Assembly (NCBI RefSeq): GCF_026339735.1
Contig: NZ_JAPEQG010000001.1
Coordinates: forward strand, 8,307,001 to 8,371,000
DNA: 64,000 bases
Reading direction: 5' to 3'
DNA from: Streptomyces sp. NBC_01669
GTDB taxonomy: Bacteria; Actinomycetota; Actinomycetes; Streptomycetales; Streptomycetaceae
In this document: positions 23,742 to 32,470 of the stretch, piece by piece
How the letters are laid out: each line of letters opens with the position of its first letter
Position numbering within the stretch: position 1 is the stretch's first letter
Translations under genes and position numbers: made by a program
The notes under the pieces: generated by a model
Told to the model about the DNA's origin: nothing
The model's input: only the letters and a program-made list of their open reading frames with translations
The model's database searches: none

Positions 23742-24746
23742 TCAGCGGCCGTCGCGCTTGTGCCGGTATCGGGACGGCCACGCGGTCGCCGATCTTCCCG
23801 GCGCGAGATGTTCCACCACCTCGGCGAGCTCCTCGCAGGCCTGCTCGATCCTGCGACGGATATTCATGTCCTCGCTGACGATCGATGCCAGCAGCAGTGC
23901 GGTGAGGGCCATGGAGCCGTTGAGGATCGTCAGATTGAGCATGATCTCAAGGATCGTGTGACCGGTGAACGGTCCCACTTTCTCGCTGCCCGCGACGATC
24001 GCCAGCACGGACAGCACCAGGGCACACGGCGCGCTGCCCGCGAGCTGGAAGCGCAGCGCGGCCCAGATGAGCACCGGGAACGTCACGTAGAGCATCGACA
24101 GAGAGCTTCTGGTGGCCACCAGGCCGAGCACGACGCAGACGACTGCCAGCGCGGTCGCCTCTGCCCACCGGTCGGTCCTCCGCGGCAGCCGCGCCCTGCG
24201 CATCACGAGGAGCAGCGGGGTGACGATGAGTACGCCCATGGCGTCCCCCGCCCACCAGGCCGCCCAGACCGGCCAGAAGTGGCCGAGCGGCAGCCTGCCG
24301 GTGAGTGCCAGCATGCCTGTGCCCACGGTGGCGCTGATCAGCATCCCGGCCATCGCACCGAGAAAGACCAGGACCGCCCCGTCGCGCAGCCGGTCCAGCT
24401 CCTTCCGGAACCCGGCCCGGCGGAGCATGAGGTACGCACAGACAGGCGCGAGGGTGTTGCCTGCGACGATGCCGGGGGTGGCGAGGTCGACCGGGCCGGT
24501 GATGGTGGCGACGACGAGCAAGGATCCAAGAGCGATACCGGGCCAGATACGCAGGCCGAGATAGAGCAGAGCGCTCAGTGCGATGCCCGTCGGCGGCCAG
24601 AGGGGGGTGACTCTGGCTCCGTGGATGGTCACCTGCCTGAGCAGACCGATCTGTCCCGCAGCGTAGTAGGCGGCGGCAACCGCCAGGATACTGAGGGCGG
24701 TCACCGCCGTACCTCTGGTTCCCTCACTGCGGATCACAGCTCTCAT
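23742..24746 (-). CDS. MASE1-domain integral membrane sensor
   Basis: A 334-residue protein with eight or more hydrophobic helices forming a MASE1 domain (residues about 15-300): YYAAGQIGLL, TPLWPPTGIALSALLYLG, GNTLAPVCAYLMLRRAGF and WAAWWAGDAMGVLIVTPLLL are the family hallmarks. MASE1 is usually an N-terminal sensor fused to histidine kinase, GGDEF or phosphatase domains. Here only a short charged C-terminal helix follows (NIRRRIEQACEELAEVVEHL). The gene directly upstream on the same strand encodes a SpoIIE phosphatase, so the pair may be a split sensor-output system. The ligand is unknown. Confidence 0.85.
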   Translation of the reverse strand: MRAVIRSEGTRGTAVTALSILAVAAAYYAAGQIGLLRQVTIHGARVTPLWPPTGIALSALLYLGLRIWPGIALGSLLVVATITGPVDLATPGIVAGNTLAPVCAYLMLRRAGFRKELDRLRDGAVLVFLGAMAGMLISATVGTGMLALTGRLPLGHFWPVWAAWWAGDAMGVLIVTPLLLVMRRARLPRRTDRWAEATALAVVCVVLGLVATRSSLSMLYVTFPVLIWAALRFQLAGSAPCALVLSVLAIVAGSEKVGPFTGHTILEIMLNLTILNGSMALTALLLASIVSEDMNIRRRIEQACEELAEVVEHLAPGRSATAWPSRYRHKRDGR

Positions 24747-24819
24747 GAGACACCGCGGGCCCGGGGCGGCGGCTGTGTGACACGCTCGGCTCGGGGATGC
24801 TCACGGTGCGCTGCCGGCG

Positions 24820-25662
24820 TCACCCGTCGTCACGCTGTGCGGCCCGGGATGCGTCGTGGCGCAGGACAAGTACGGCGGCATCGTCCTCGTGCCCGGTGCG
24901 CTCCGCCGCCTGCAGCACCGCGTCGGCCAGCTCGTCGGCCCCGGCCCCGGCGCGTGGGGCCACCAGCCGCACCACCGTGTCCATGCCCTCCTCGATCGGG
25001 AACGACGGCCCCTCGACCACCCCGTCGGTGAGCAGCACGAACACCCCCGGGGTCGTCAGCCGGTGCCGCGTGACCGGATACTGCGGACCGGCCTGAATGC
25101 CCAGCGGCAGACCGCCCGCGTCCTCGGAGATGCCGGAACGTCCGTCGACCGTCGCCCATACCCCGGCCACATGTCCGGCGCGCGCGGTGTCGAGTACCCA
25201 CGTGCGCGGGTCGAGACGGGAGAACGTGCAGGTCGCGAAGAGCGTGCTGTCGACGGACAGCAACAGATCATTGGTGCGGCTCAGTATCTCGCCCGGATCC
25301 GAGGTCGTGGCGGCGATCGCCCGCATCCCGATCCGGATCTGCCCCATGAACGCGGCGGCTTCGACGTCATGGCCCTGTACGTCCCCGATGGCGAAGGCGA
25401 GCGTGCCGTCCGGCAGCGGAAAGCAGTCGTACCAGTCGCCACCGATGTCCAGGCCGTTGCGGGCCGGCGTGTAACGGGCCGCCGTCTGCAGACCGGGTCG
25501 GGTGGGCAGGGTGGCCGGCAGCATCTCGCGTTGCAGCGCCTCGGCCAGCTCCACGCGCGCCTGATGCAGCTGCACCTCCTGCCGCGCCCGGGCGGTGAGC
25601 CGCTGCAACGTCGTGAGCAGCTCCTCCGCACTCACCGAAGTGGGAGGACGACGCCGGTTCAT
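24820..25662 (-). CDS. SpoIIE-type PP2C serine phosphatase
   Basis: A 280-residue cytoplasmic phosphatase. A helical N-terminus (residues about 10-60, EELLTTLQRLTARARQEVQLHQ) leads into the PP2C/SpoIIE domain, with both metal-binding motifs intact: GGDWYDCF, GDVQGHD and the terminal HEDDAAVLVL. Such enzymes dephosphorylate anti-sigma-factor antagonists in partner-switching pathways. ATG 25662 has GGAG six bases upstream; a GTG at 25701 would add 13 residues. It is 73 bases upstream of the MASE1 gene on the same strand. No anti-sigma kinase or antagonist gene is adjacent. Confidence 0.88.
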   Translation of the reverse strand: MNRRRPPTSVSAEELLTTLQRLTARARQEVQLHQARVELAEALQREMLPATLPTRPGLQTAARYTPARNGLDIGGDWYDCFPLPDGTLAFAIGDVQGHDVEAAAFMGQIRIGMRAIAATTSDPGEILSRTNDLLLSVDSTLFATCTFSRLDPRTWVLDTARAGHVAGVWATVDGRSGISEDAGGLPLGIQAGPQYPVTRHRLTTPGVFVLLTDGVVEGPSFPIEEGMDTVVRLVAPRAGAGADELADAVLQAAERTGHEDDAAVLVLRHDASRAAQRDDG

Positions 25663-25931
25663 GGGCCGCTCCGCAGTGCATTCGTTCGCGAGCCGCAACA
25701 CACAGGGCCTGACGTGGCGGGACGGAACCGTGAGGCCCTTCTTCCGGCTGCCCCTGCATCATATTTCGACGTTGAACACTCTGCAGTGCGAGCAGCCGCC
25801 GGCGGATCGCATCGTGCCGACCGGAAGGGGCCGGGCCGGGAGCGCGCGAACGGACGCGTGTGGAGAGATCCTGAGAACAGGACCGCGTCGTGGCGGCTCA
25901 TCGTGGCCGGACGCGGGAGAGGAGGTGCGCG

Positions 25932-26231
25932 ATGACACGCACGCTGGAATGGAAGCTCCGCCTCGATCTCTCCGAGGAGGAGGGCACGACCAAGGCCGAG
26001 GCCGTGCTGGACACCGGTTCCGAGAAGCTCACCGGCCACGGGGTGGCGCGCTGCAACCCGACGGACGTGGATATCCCCAGCATCGGTGACGAACTCGCGG
26101 CGAGCCGTGCGATGAAGGATGTCGCCGGCCAGCTGATGAGAGAGGCGGACCGTGAAATGGAGTCAGTGGGTGCCGGACCCCCGAAGGGTCCCCTCGGCAA
26201 GCCGTACGCCTGGACCGACGTGTCGAGCTGA
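25932..26231 (+). CDS. DUF1876 (dsRBD-like) small protein
   Basis: A 99-residue protein of the actinobacterial DUF1876 family: MTRTLEWKLRLDLSEEEGTTKAEAVL, LTGHGVARCNPTDVDIPSIGDELAASRAM. The family folds like a double-stranded-RNA-binding domain, but no function is established. ATG 25932 follows GGAGG at 25921-25925. It appears monocistronic. Confidence 0.88.
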   Translation: MTRTLEWKLRLDLSEEEGTTKAEAVLDTGSEKLTGHGVARCNPTDVDIPSIGDELAASRAMKDVAGQLMREADREMESVGAGPPKGPLGKPYAWTDVSS

Positions 26232-26444
26232 GGCCCTGGTTTCGGGTCGGACCGGATCAGGGTGTGGCCCGCCGCCGAGTGACCGGTGTCGCCGCGGTGC
26301 GCGCGGCCGCACGGCGGAGGGGGGAGACAACGGGATGGCTTGCCCCCTGCCTTCAGGGCTGTTCCTGTCCCCCGGAGGACGTATGACACGTATTTCATTG
26401 AAGTGTTCACGATCAGCACCCGGCTGACCCGGGTGACCCGCGAG

Positions 26445-26849
26445 ATGACGCACCGCGATCCGGACACGGCACCGGCCGCCGTTGCGGCGGCCGTCCCCGA
26501 CCGGAGCGGCGGCACCCGGCCGGGCGAGACGCCGGGTGCCGTCCTCTACACAGGGGGCCGACGTGCCACCGCACGTGGAATCGCGGCCCTCGTGCTCTCC
26601 GACAACCGGGAGCGCGACTATCCCGCGCTGCTCGCGGATCAGATGCGGCGGCTGCACCGGCCGGCACACCGGGTGGTGCGGTCCAACCCGCGCCAGGCCG
26701 GACCGGGTTCCGAACCACGGGCAGCGGTCATGGCAGCAGCGCTGCCCGGCGTGGACGCGTTCGTCGACGAATACAGCCTGCAGGCCCTGGAGCAGTTGGC
26801 GGCCGTCGTCGGTGGAGCCGCACCGGCAGGCGGTGAGTGCCATGCGTGA
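26445..26849 (+). CDS. Hypothetical protein upstream of xdhC
   Basis: A frame of 134 codons with strong G/C third-position bias, ending eight bases inside the XdhC-family gene, which suggests translational coupling. Residues 1-40 are Ala/Pro/Thr-rich and low complexity; the rest has RATARGIAALVLSDNRERDYPALLADQMRRLHR and a final helix VDEYSLQALEQLAAVV. I do not recognise a family and see no membrane segment or metal motif. The start is uncertain: ATG 26445 lacks a good ribosome site and a longer frame is open to 26286. Confidence 0.55.
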   Translation: MTHRDPDTAPAAVAAAVPDRSGGTRPGETPGAVLYTGGRRATARGIAALVLSDNRERDYPALLADQMRRLHRPAHRVVRSNPRQAGPGSEPRAAVMAAALPGVDAFVDEYSLQALEQLAAVVGGAAPAGGECHA

Positions 26850-27954
26850 GATCCTCCCGGCGCTGAGCCGCTGGTACGCCTCCGGTGAACCGTTCGGACT
26901 TGCGACGGTCGTCGCGGTCACCCGCAGCGCGCCCCGCGGACCCGGGGCGGCGATGGCGGTGGGGCCCGGAGACGAAGTCGTGGGCAGCGTCTCCGGCGGC
27001 TGCGTCGAAGGCGCCGTCTTCGACCTGGCCAAGGAGGTCGTGGAGACCGGACGGGCACAGCTCCACACCTTCGGATACAGCGACGAGGACGCCTTCGCCG
27101 TAGGGCTCACCTGCGGAGGCGAGATCACCCTCCTGGTACGTCCCGTGTCGGCCGTCACCGACCCCGCGTTCGGCGAGGTCGCCGCGTCGGTCGCCGCACA
27201 CCGTCCGGTGGTGGTCGCCACCGTGACCGACGGCCCCGCCCCGCGCGGCGCCGCGCTCGCCGTATGGCCGGACACGGTGTCCGGCTCCCTGGGCACCAGC
27301 GGCCTCGACGTCGCCGTCACCGCCGACGCCCGGGGCGAACTGGCCCAAGGGGCAACGGGCCTGCGCCACTACGGACCGCGCGGCGAACGCCGCGAGGACG
27401 ATGTCACCGTGTTCCTGCAGTCGTTCGCGTCGCCGCCGCGCATGCTGGTCTTCGGTGCGATCGACTTCGCCGCCGCCGTGGCCCGCATCGGCGCGTTCCT
27501 CGGCTATCGGGTCACGGTGTGCGACGCCCGCCCGGCCTTCGCCGATGCCCGCCGCTTCCCGGCCGGGGCGGAGGTGGTCGTCGACTGGCCGCACCGCTAC
27601 CTGCGCGGCACCGACACCGACGAGCGGACCGTGATGTGCGTACTCACCCACGATCCGAAATTCGACGTCCCGCTGCTGGAGGTGGCCCTGCGCTCCCCGG
27701 CCGCGTACATCGGCGTGATGGGGAGCCGCCACACCCATGAGGATCGTCTGGCCCGGCTGCGCGAGACCGGACTCGGCGAGGCGGAGCTCGCGAGACTGCG
27801 CTCGCCCATCGGCCTCGACCTCGGCGCCCGTACCCCCGAGGAGGTGGCCGTCTCGATCGCCGCGGAGATCGTCGCGCTTCGCTGGGGCGGTACCGGCGCC
27901 CCCCTGGCGGACACGGCCGGGGCGATCCACCGGCCGCGACCGAAGTCCGTGTGA
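26842..27954 (+). CDS. XdhC/CoxI-family molybdenum-hydroxylase maturation protein
   Basis: A 370-residue protein of the XdhC/CoxF/CoxI family, which binds molybdenum cofactor and helps insert the sulfurated form into xanthine dehydrogenase or CO-dehydrogenase-like enzymes. The N-terminal domain has TRSAPRGPGAAMAV and VSGGCVEGAV (the conserved Gly-Gly-Cys). The C-terminal Rossmann domain has MLVFGAIDFAAAVARIGAFLG, VTVCDARPAFA and IGVMGSRHTHEDRLARL. Second in a three-gene run with the hypothetical protein upstream and CoxG downstream (10-base gap). No hydroxylase subunits (large, FAD, FeS) are encoded nearby, so the client enzyme must be elsewhere. Confidence 0.9.
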   Translation: MREILPALSRWYASGEPFGLATVVAVTRSAPRGPGAAMAVGPGDEVVGSVSGGCVEGAVFDLAKEVVETGRAQLHTFGYSDEDAFAVGLTCGGEITLLVRPVSAVTDPAFGEVAASVAAHRPVVVATVTDGPAPRGAALAVWPDTVSGSLGTSGLDVAVTADARGELAQGATGLRHYGPRGERREDDVTVFLQSFASPPRMLVFGAIDFAAAVARIGAFLGYRVTVCDARPAFADARRFPAGAEVVVDWPHRYLRGTDTDERTVMCVLTHDPKFDVPLLEVALRSPAAYIGVMGSRHTHEDRLARLRETGLGEAELARLRSPIGLDLGARTPEEVAVSIAAEIVALRWGGTGAPLADTAGAIHRPRPKSV

Positions 27955-27964
27955 GGAGGAGACC

Positions 27965-28762
27965 ATGCAGTTGCACAACTCATTCACCGTTCCGGTACCG
28001 GTCGACGAGGCGTGGCGGGCGCTGCTCGACATCGAGCGGGTCTCGCACTGCATGCCCGGCGCCACTGTGGAGGACTTCGACGGCGAGACCATCAAGGGCT
28101 CCGCCGAGGTGCAGGTGGGGCCGATCACCGTGACATACCGCGGCACGGCGACCTTCCTGGAGAAGGACGAACCGGAGCACCTGATCGTGCTGGCCGCCAA
28201 GGGCAAGGAGGTGCGGGGCCAGGGCATGGCCGCGGCCGCCGTCACCGGGACGCTCGTCGAGCGCGGCGGCGGCACGACCGTCACGGTCGACACCGACCTG
28301 ACGATCACCGGACGGCCGGCCCAGTTCGGCCGCGGAGTGATGAGCGAGGTCAGCGACGGGCTCATCGGGCAGTTCGCCGGCCGCCTCTCCGCACAGCTGT
28401 CGGAGGCGGCAGCGGCCGCGCATGGACCCGCAGCGCAGAACGGCGCCGCGGAACCGGCTGCGCGCGGGCCCGTCTCGCGGACCGGCGCCGCGGAGCCCGA
28501 ACCCGCGGCACCGCTCGTGGGCGGCGGCACAGGCGCACACGAGGCGGAACCGGTCGATCTGCCGCGCAGGGCGGGTGCGCCGGTGGCCGAACGCGCTGCG
28601 GCGGTCCTCGGCGCGGCCGCCCTTGCCGCGCTGGTCGTGGTTCTCCTGCGCGCGATCTGCCGCCGGCGGGGCGGCCACGGCCGGTCCGGTGAGGGGCCGG
28701 CCGGCCCAGGTGCCGCGGCCGGCCGGACCGTCGTGGTCCCGATCGGTTCTCAGCCGACGTAG
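27965..28762 (+). CDS. CoxG-like SRPBCC protein with C-terminal membrane anchor
   Basis: A 265-residue protein. Residues 1-145 are a CoxG/SRPBCC domain (FTVPVPVDEAWRALLDIERV, CMPGA, GSAEVQVGPITVTYRG, LIGQFAGRL), a family that in carboxydotrophs helps attach CO dehydrogenase to the membrane. Then come an Ala/Pro/Glu-rich linker and one membrane helix (AAAVLGAAALAALVVVLLRAI) followed by a basic tail. The ATG is preceded by GAGGAGGAGA. The last four codons overlap the pectate lyase relic on the other strand, so the natural C-terminus may have been altered. It probably supports the same hydroxylase as XdhC. Confidence 0.85.
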   Translation: MQLHNSFTVPVPVDEAWRALLDIERVSHCMPGATVEDFDGETIKGSAEVQVGPITVTYRGTATFLEKDEPEHLIVLAAKGKEVRGQGMAAAAVTGTLVERGGGTTVTVDTDLTITGRPAQFGRGVMSEVSDGLIGQFAGRLSAQLSEAAAAAHGPAAQNGAAEPAARGPVSRTGAAEPEPAAPLVGGGTGAHEAEPVDLPRRAGAPVAERAAAVLGAAALAALVVVLLRAICRRRGGHGRSGEGPAGPGAAAGRTVVVPIGSQPT

Positions 28763-29060
28763 GTGATGTCCGAGGGGGAGTGGATGCGGTTGCTGCCATC
28801 CGCTCCGGTACCGTTCCTGGTGGGTTCGCCGCTCATCACACCCTTGTGCAGATGTCGATATCGGTGCCGGCATCGTCATGGATCGTGAGGCCCGAGAACT
28901 GAGCTGCGTCACCGTAGTTGGTGTTGATGCCGACGAGGGTGTCTCCCGGCGAGGTGACCCGGATGTTCTGCAGTTGGACGTGCCGGCCGTACATCGTGGA
29001 GCAGTTGCCGCGCGAGCGGTACAGCTTGCCGAATTCCTCGACGAACCCCGGCAGGGGCAG
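28750..29060 (-). pseudogene. Pectate lyase (PL3-like) relic
   Basis: The minus strand keeps the C-terminal part of a family 3 pectate lyase, secreted enzymes that cleave polygalacturonate by beta elimination. Recognisable pieces are FVEEFGKLYRSRGNCSTMYG, RHVQLQNIRVTSPGDTLVGI, NTNYGDAAQFSGLTIHDDAG and DIDICTRV, then a TGA. In another frame the expected ending follows: GEPTRNGTGADGSNRIHSPS and DITYVG up to TGA 28752-28750. So the gene has lost its N-terminal half (homology stops near 29060) and is frameshifted near 28845. It is non-functional and overlaps the 3' end of the CoxG gene. Confidence 0.75.
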
Positions 29061-29169
29061 CCTGCGGGCGCGCCCTCGGCACTCGTGTGACCGCAGATGC
29101 CGGCCGCTCGGGCCGTAGCGTTGCCCCTGCCAGAGATCGATCCGTGCGATTCCGGGGCGGGATGACGCC

Positions 29170-29818
29170 ATGTGCTGGAGTGCCACCGCCGATCTCGTGG
29201 CCGGTACGGGCATCGCCGCGATCGGAGCGGCCTGCGTCGCGCGCACTCGCCGAACCCGTGATCTGCCGCTCGCCGCACTGCCGTTGCTTCTCGGAACCCA
29301 TCAGATCATCGAGTCGATCGTCTGGCGCTCCGGTGGCGGCACGGGCCCCGCCACCGTGGCCTGGGCCGTCATCGCCCTTCCGGTGCTGACGTTGTGGGTG
29401 CCGCTCGGGGCTGTGCGCCGCGCCGCCGCATGCCCGGCGCCGACTCCCGATCCCGCTCACGGTGGGCGCCGTGACCGCCACCTCCCCCGCGTCCTCTCTG
29501 GCCACCCGCCCCGTGACCGCAGAGATCCACGGCCACACCCTCGGCCATGTCCTCGACCTTCCCCACTCCGAACTGCTGGTCGTGGGTTACCTCGTGGCCA
29601 CGGTCGGCTCTCTGCTGCTCTCCGGCGACCGGCTGCTCCGGCTGCTCGGCGTCCTCGTCGCCGTCGGGGCCGTCGGGGCCGGGGTGTGTGCGGCGCTGTG
29701 GCGGCTGGAGTTCGTCTCGACCTGGTGCGCGTTCGCGGCGGTGTGTTCGGTCGTCCTCCTCGTCCGGGCGCGACGCGGTCCGTCTGCGGATCCACGGACA
29801 CCGGCGCAGAACTGCTGA
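29170..29818 (+). pseudogene. DUF6629-like membrane protein, frameshifted
   Basis: The frame from ATG 29170 starts MCWSATADLVAGTGIAAIGA, the standard opening of a Streptomyces membrane family annotated DUF6629, and continues through LPLLLGTHQIIESIVWRSGG to VLTLWVPLG. At GGGG 29407-29410 the frame is lost. With one base removed it continues as LCAAPPHARRRLPIPLTVGA and into VTAEIHGHTLGHVLDLPH and the remaining helices, ending at TGA 29818. The intact product would be about 215 residues with six to seven helices. It is either a pseudogene or a homopolymer error; function unknown. Confidence 0.72.
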
Positions 29819-29821
29819 GGT

Positions 29822-30679
29822 TCACTCCACCGACGGGGCCGGCAGCCCGATGGGATTGGGGAACGGCAGCACCTTGGCCTCCAGCACCCGTCGGGTCGGC
29901 AGCTCCAGCGCGGCGAGCAGGGTATCCACGGTGGTGTCGTCGAGCGTGCGCAGCAGCCGGGCGGCCAACCGGTCGGTGGCGTCCTCGATCAGAGCCCGCT
30001 CCCCATGGCCGCGTGGCGTGGCGGCCCCGTCCGCGTCGACGAGTCCGCGCGCACGCAGCCGCTCCTGGGCCGCTGCCCACTCCTCCTCGCTCCAGCCCCG
30101 GTCGAGCCGGATCCCGTCGCGGGGGACCCGGTCGGTCGCGGCGGCGAGAACGAGGGCCTCCGGAGCGTCCAGACCATGGTCGGCGAGCACGGCTACATGG
30201 GCGTCTCCCCGGAACTCCCGTACAGATGTGCTGAGTTGCCACAGTCTCTCCACCGGGTCATCGCGGTCGCAGAGCGGGCGGTTGGCGGCGAACAGGGGCC
30301 GGGCCATCAGGGGCGCGTCCTCCACCATGGCCGCCAACGGCGGGCAGAGCTCACCGGCCCGGGCCTCGATGCCGGGGATCACCTTGCGCAGCGCCTCGGC
30401 GGCCCGCTGGGCGCGCATGTCCGTCATCGCCCCGGGAGAGACGATCTGCCACGCCGCGGGCAGTGCCCGCGCCACCATCCCGGGGGCGAAGACACCGAGT
30501 GCAGCGGCGGCCGCACCCGGGTCGACCCGCCCCATCGGGGCGGTGCGCGCGGCGAAATATCCCATCCAAAACCCCTTCAGGCCAAGGGATTTGCCCATGG
30601 CGCGGCACTGCGCGTCGAAATACGTGACCGCATGGAGGGGTTCGGTGCGTAGCCACAGGGTGCGGGATCTCGACTTCAT
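29822..30679 (-). CDS. SCO6745-like hypothetical protein
   Basis: A 285-residue soluble protein resembling the actinobacterial SCO6745 family: KGFWMGYFAARTAPMGRVDP, VFAPGMVARALPAAW, RAQRAAEALRKVIPGI, then a C-terminal part with winged-helix character (AAAQERLRARGLVDADGAAT). Function is not established. ATG 30679 lacks a strong ribosome site, but it starts 11 bases after the acyl-CoA dehydrogenase stop, so it is probably translated as part of that operon. It converges with the DUF6629 gene with three bases between stops. Confidence 0.78.
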   Translation of the reverse strand: MKSRSRTLWLRTEPLHAVTYFDAQCRAMGKSLGLKGFWMGYFAARTAPMGRVDPGAAAAALGVFAPGMVARALPAAWQIVSPGAMTDMRAQRAAEALRKVIPGIEARAGELCPPLAAMVEDAPLMARPLFAANRPLCDRDDPVERLWQLSTSVREFRGDAHVAVLADHGLDAPEALVLAAATDRVPRDGIRLDRGWSEEEWAAAQERLRARGLVDADGAATPRGHGERALIEDATDRLAARLLRTLDDTTVDTLLAALELPTRRVLEAKVLPFPNPIGLPAPSVE

Positions 30680-30689
30680 GCACACCAAG

Positions 30690-32390
30690 CTAACGCGCGC
30701 CGAAGTGCCGCTCCACGATCGCCGTGGTGTCGGTGCCGCGCGGCAGGATGCCGTACTGGTGACCGCGGTCCGCGCCGAGGCGTGCGGCGACGAACGCCTC
30801 GGCCATGGGCGCCGGAGCATGCCGCAGCATCAGCGAGGACTGCAGGGCGAGCGCCATGCCCTCGACCGTCGCCCGCGCACGGAACTCCGCGGCGAGCGGA
30901 TCGGGCAGATCCGCGACCAGCTCCTGACGCACCCGACGCACATGGGCGTCCAGCGCAGCACTGGCCCCGGCCGTGGTCTCCAGCTCGGCCCAGAAGGCAT
31001 CCAGGGACTGTGGGGTCCTGGCGATACCACGCAGCACATCGAGCGCGATCACATTGCCGGAGCCCTCCCACACCGCCATCACCGGCTGCTCGCGGTAGCG
31101 CCGGGCGAGCGGCCAGTCCTCGGTGTAGCCATTGCCGCCCAGACACTCCAGGGCCTCGTACGCGTGGTGCGGACCGCGCTTGCAGATCCAGTACTTGGAC
31201 ACCGCGGTGGCCAGTCGGCGGAACATCGTCTCGGACTCGCTGCTGCCGGTCTCGTAGGCCCGGGCGAGGCGTAGCGAGGTCCAGGTCGCTGCCTCCGTCT
31301 CCAGGGCCAGGTCGGCGAGGACGGCTGTCATGGCGGGCTGCTCGACCAGCCTGGCACCGAAGGCGCTGCGGTGCTGCGCGTGCCAGATCGCCTCGGACAC
31401 CGACTGGCGCATGCCCGCGGTGGTGCCGAGAACACAGTCCAGACGGGTGTGGTTGACCATTTCGATGATGGTGGGAATGCCGCGACCGGGCTCGCCGACC
31501 CGCACCGCCCAGGTTCCGTCGAACTCCACCTCGGACGACGCGTTCGACTTGTTGCCGAGCTTGTTCTTCAGCCGCTGGATACGGACGGTGTTACGGGTGC
31601 CGTCGGCCAGCACACGCGGTACGAGGAAGCAGGTCAGCCCGGCCGGGGCCTGGGCCAGAACGAGGAAGGCGTCCGACTGCGGGGCCGAGAAGAACCACTT
31701 GTGGCCGGTCAGCAGGTGGGTCCGGCCGTCGGGGTCGGAGGCCACCGGAACCGCGCGGGTGGTGTTGGCGCGAACGTCGGATCCCCCCTGCTTCTCCGTC
31801 ATGCCCATGCCGAACGTCAGCCCCGACTTGCTGCCCGGAGCGATCAGCCGTGGGTCGTACGAGCGGCTGAGCAGGCCCGGGAGCCAGTCACGGCCCACCT
31901 CGCCGTCGCGCTGCAGGACGGGGACCACGGCGTGCGACATCGACATCGGGCAGGCGTGGCCCGGCTCGATCTGGGCGAACAGCATGAACGACGCCGCCCG
32001 CGCGACCGCGGCACCCGGCTTCGGATCGGCCCAGGCCGCGGTGTGCGTGCCGTAGCCCACGGCCGCGCCGATGACCTCGTGGTACGCGGGGTGGAACTCG
32101 ACTTCGTCGACGCGAGTGCCGTACCGGTCGTGGGTGCGGAGCACGGGAGGTGATGTGTGCGCGAGCTCCGCGCTTTTCTGGAAGGGTTCCGAGCCGACCA
32201 GGCTGCCGATCTCATGGAGCTCCGGCTCGTGCCAGGCCGCGCCGAATGCCCGTACCGCCTCGGAGAGCGGCAGATTGGTGCCGTACTCGTCCAGGCCGGT
32301 CCGGGGCGGCACCTGATTGGTGACCTCGTGGGTGGGGTGCGATGCGGGAGCCCCCGACCGGAGGCCGGTGGGGTGGGCGGTGACGGTCAT
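30690..32390 (-). CDS. AidB-like acyl-CoA dehydrogenase
   Basis: A 566-residue FAD protein of the acyl-CoA dehydrogenase superfamily. It is longer than ordinary members (about 380) and close to AidB (541), a flavoprotein of the alkylation-damage response. The N-terminal region has TNQVPPRTGLDEYGTNLPL. The FAD-binding segment reads GMTEKQGGSDVRANTTRAVP and LLTGHKWFFSAPQSD, both AidB-like. The C-terminal helical part has ALECLGGNGYTEDWPLARRY and VWEGSGNVIALDVLRGI. ATG 32390 is used. It is flanked by a TetR gene upstream and the SCO6745-like gene downstream on the same strand. The physiological substrate is unknown. Confidence 0.9.
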   Translation of the reverse strand: MTVTAHPTGLRSGAPASHPTHEVTNQVPPRTGLDEYGTNLPLSEAVRAFGAAWHEPELHEIGSLVGSEPFQKSAELAHTSPPVLRTHDRYGTRVDEVEFHPAYHEVIGAAVGYGTHTAAWADPKPGAAVARAASFMLFAQIEPGHACPMSMSHAVVPVLQRDGEVGRDWLPGLLSRSYDPRLIAPGSKSGLTFGMGMTEKQGGSDVRANTTRAVPVASDPDGRTHLLTGHKWFFSAPQSDAFLVLAQAPAGLTCFLVPRVLADGTRNTVRIQRLKNKLGNKSNASSEVEFDGTWAVRVGEPGRGIPTIIEMVNHTRLDCVLGTTAGMRQSVSEAIWHAQHRSAFGARLVEQPAMTAVLADLALETEAATWTSLRLARAYETGSSESETMFRRLATAVSKYWICKRGPHHAYEALECLGGNGYTEDWPLARRYREQPVMAVWEGSGNVIALDVLRGIARTPQSLDAFWAELETTAGASAALDAHVRRVRQELVADLPDPLAAEFRARATVEGMALALQSSLMLRHAPAPMAEAFVAARLGADRGHQYGILPRGTDTTAIVERHFGAR

Positions 32391-32470
32391 GGCGGCGGTC
32401 CTGTCTGACGTCGACGGTAGGAATTTCGGCCGGGAGGTTGCTCTGCTGGTACGGCGGTGCGGGGGAGCGG

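Noticed and set aside
26335..26427. 30-codon frame with a strong GGAGGGGGGAG site
   Set aside because: Too short, with no coding bias or recognisable leader-peptide features; could be chance in a G-rich stretch.
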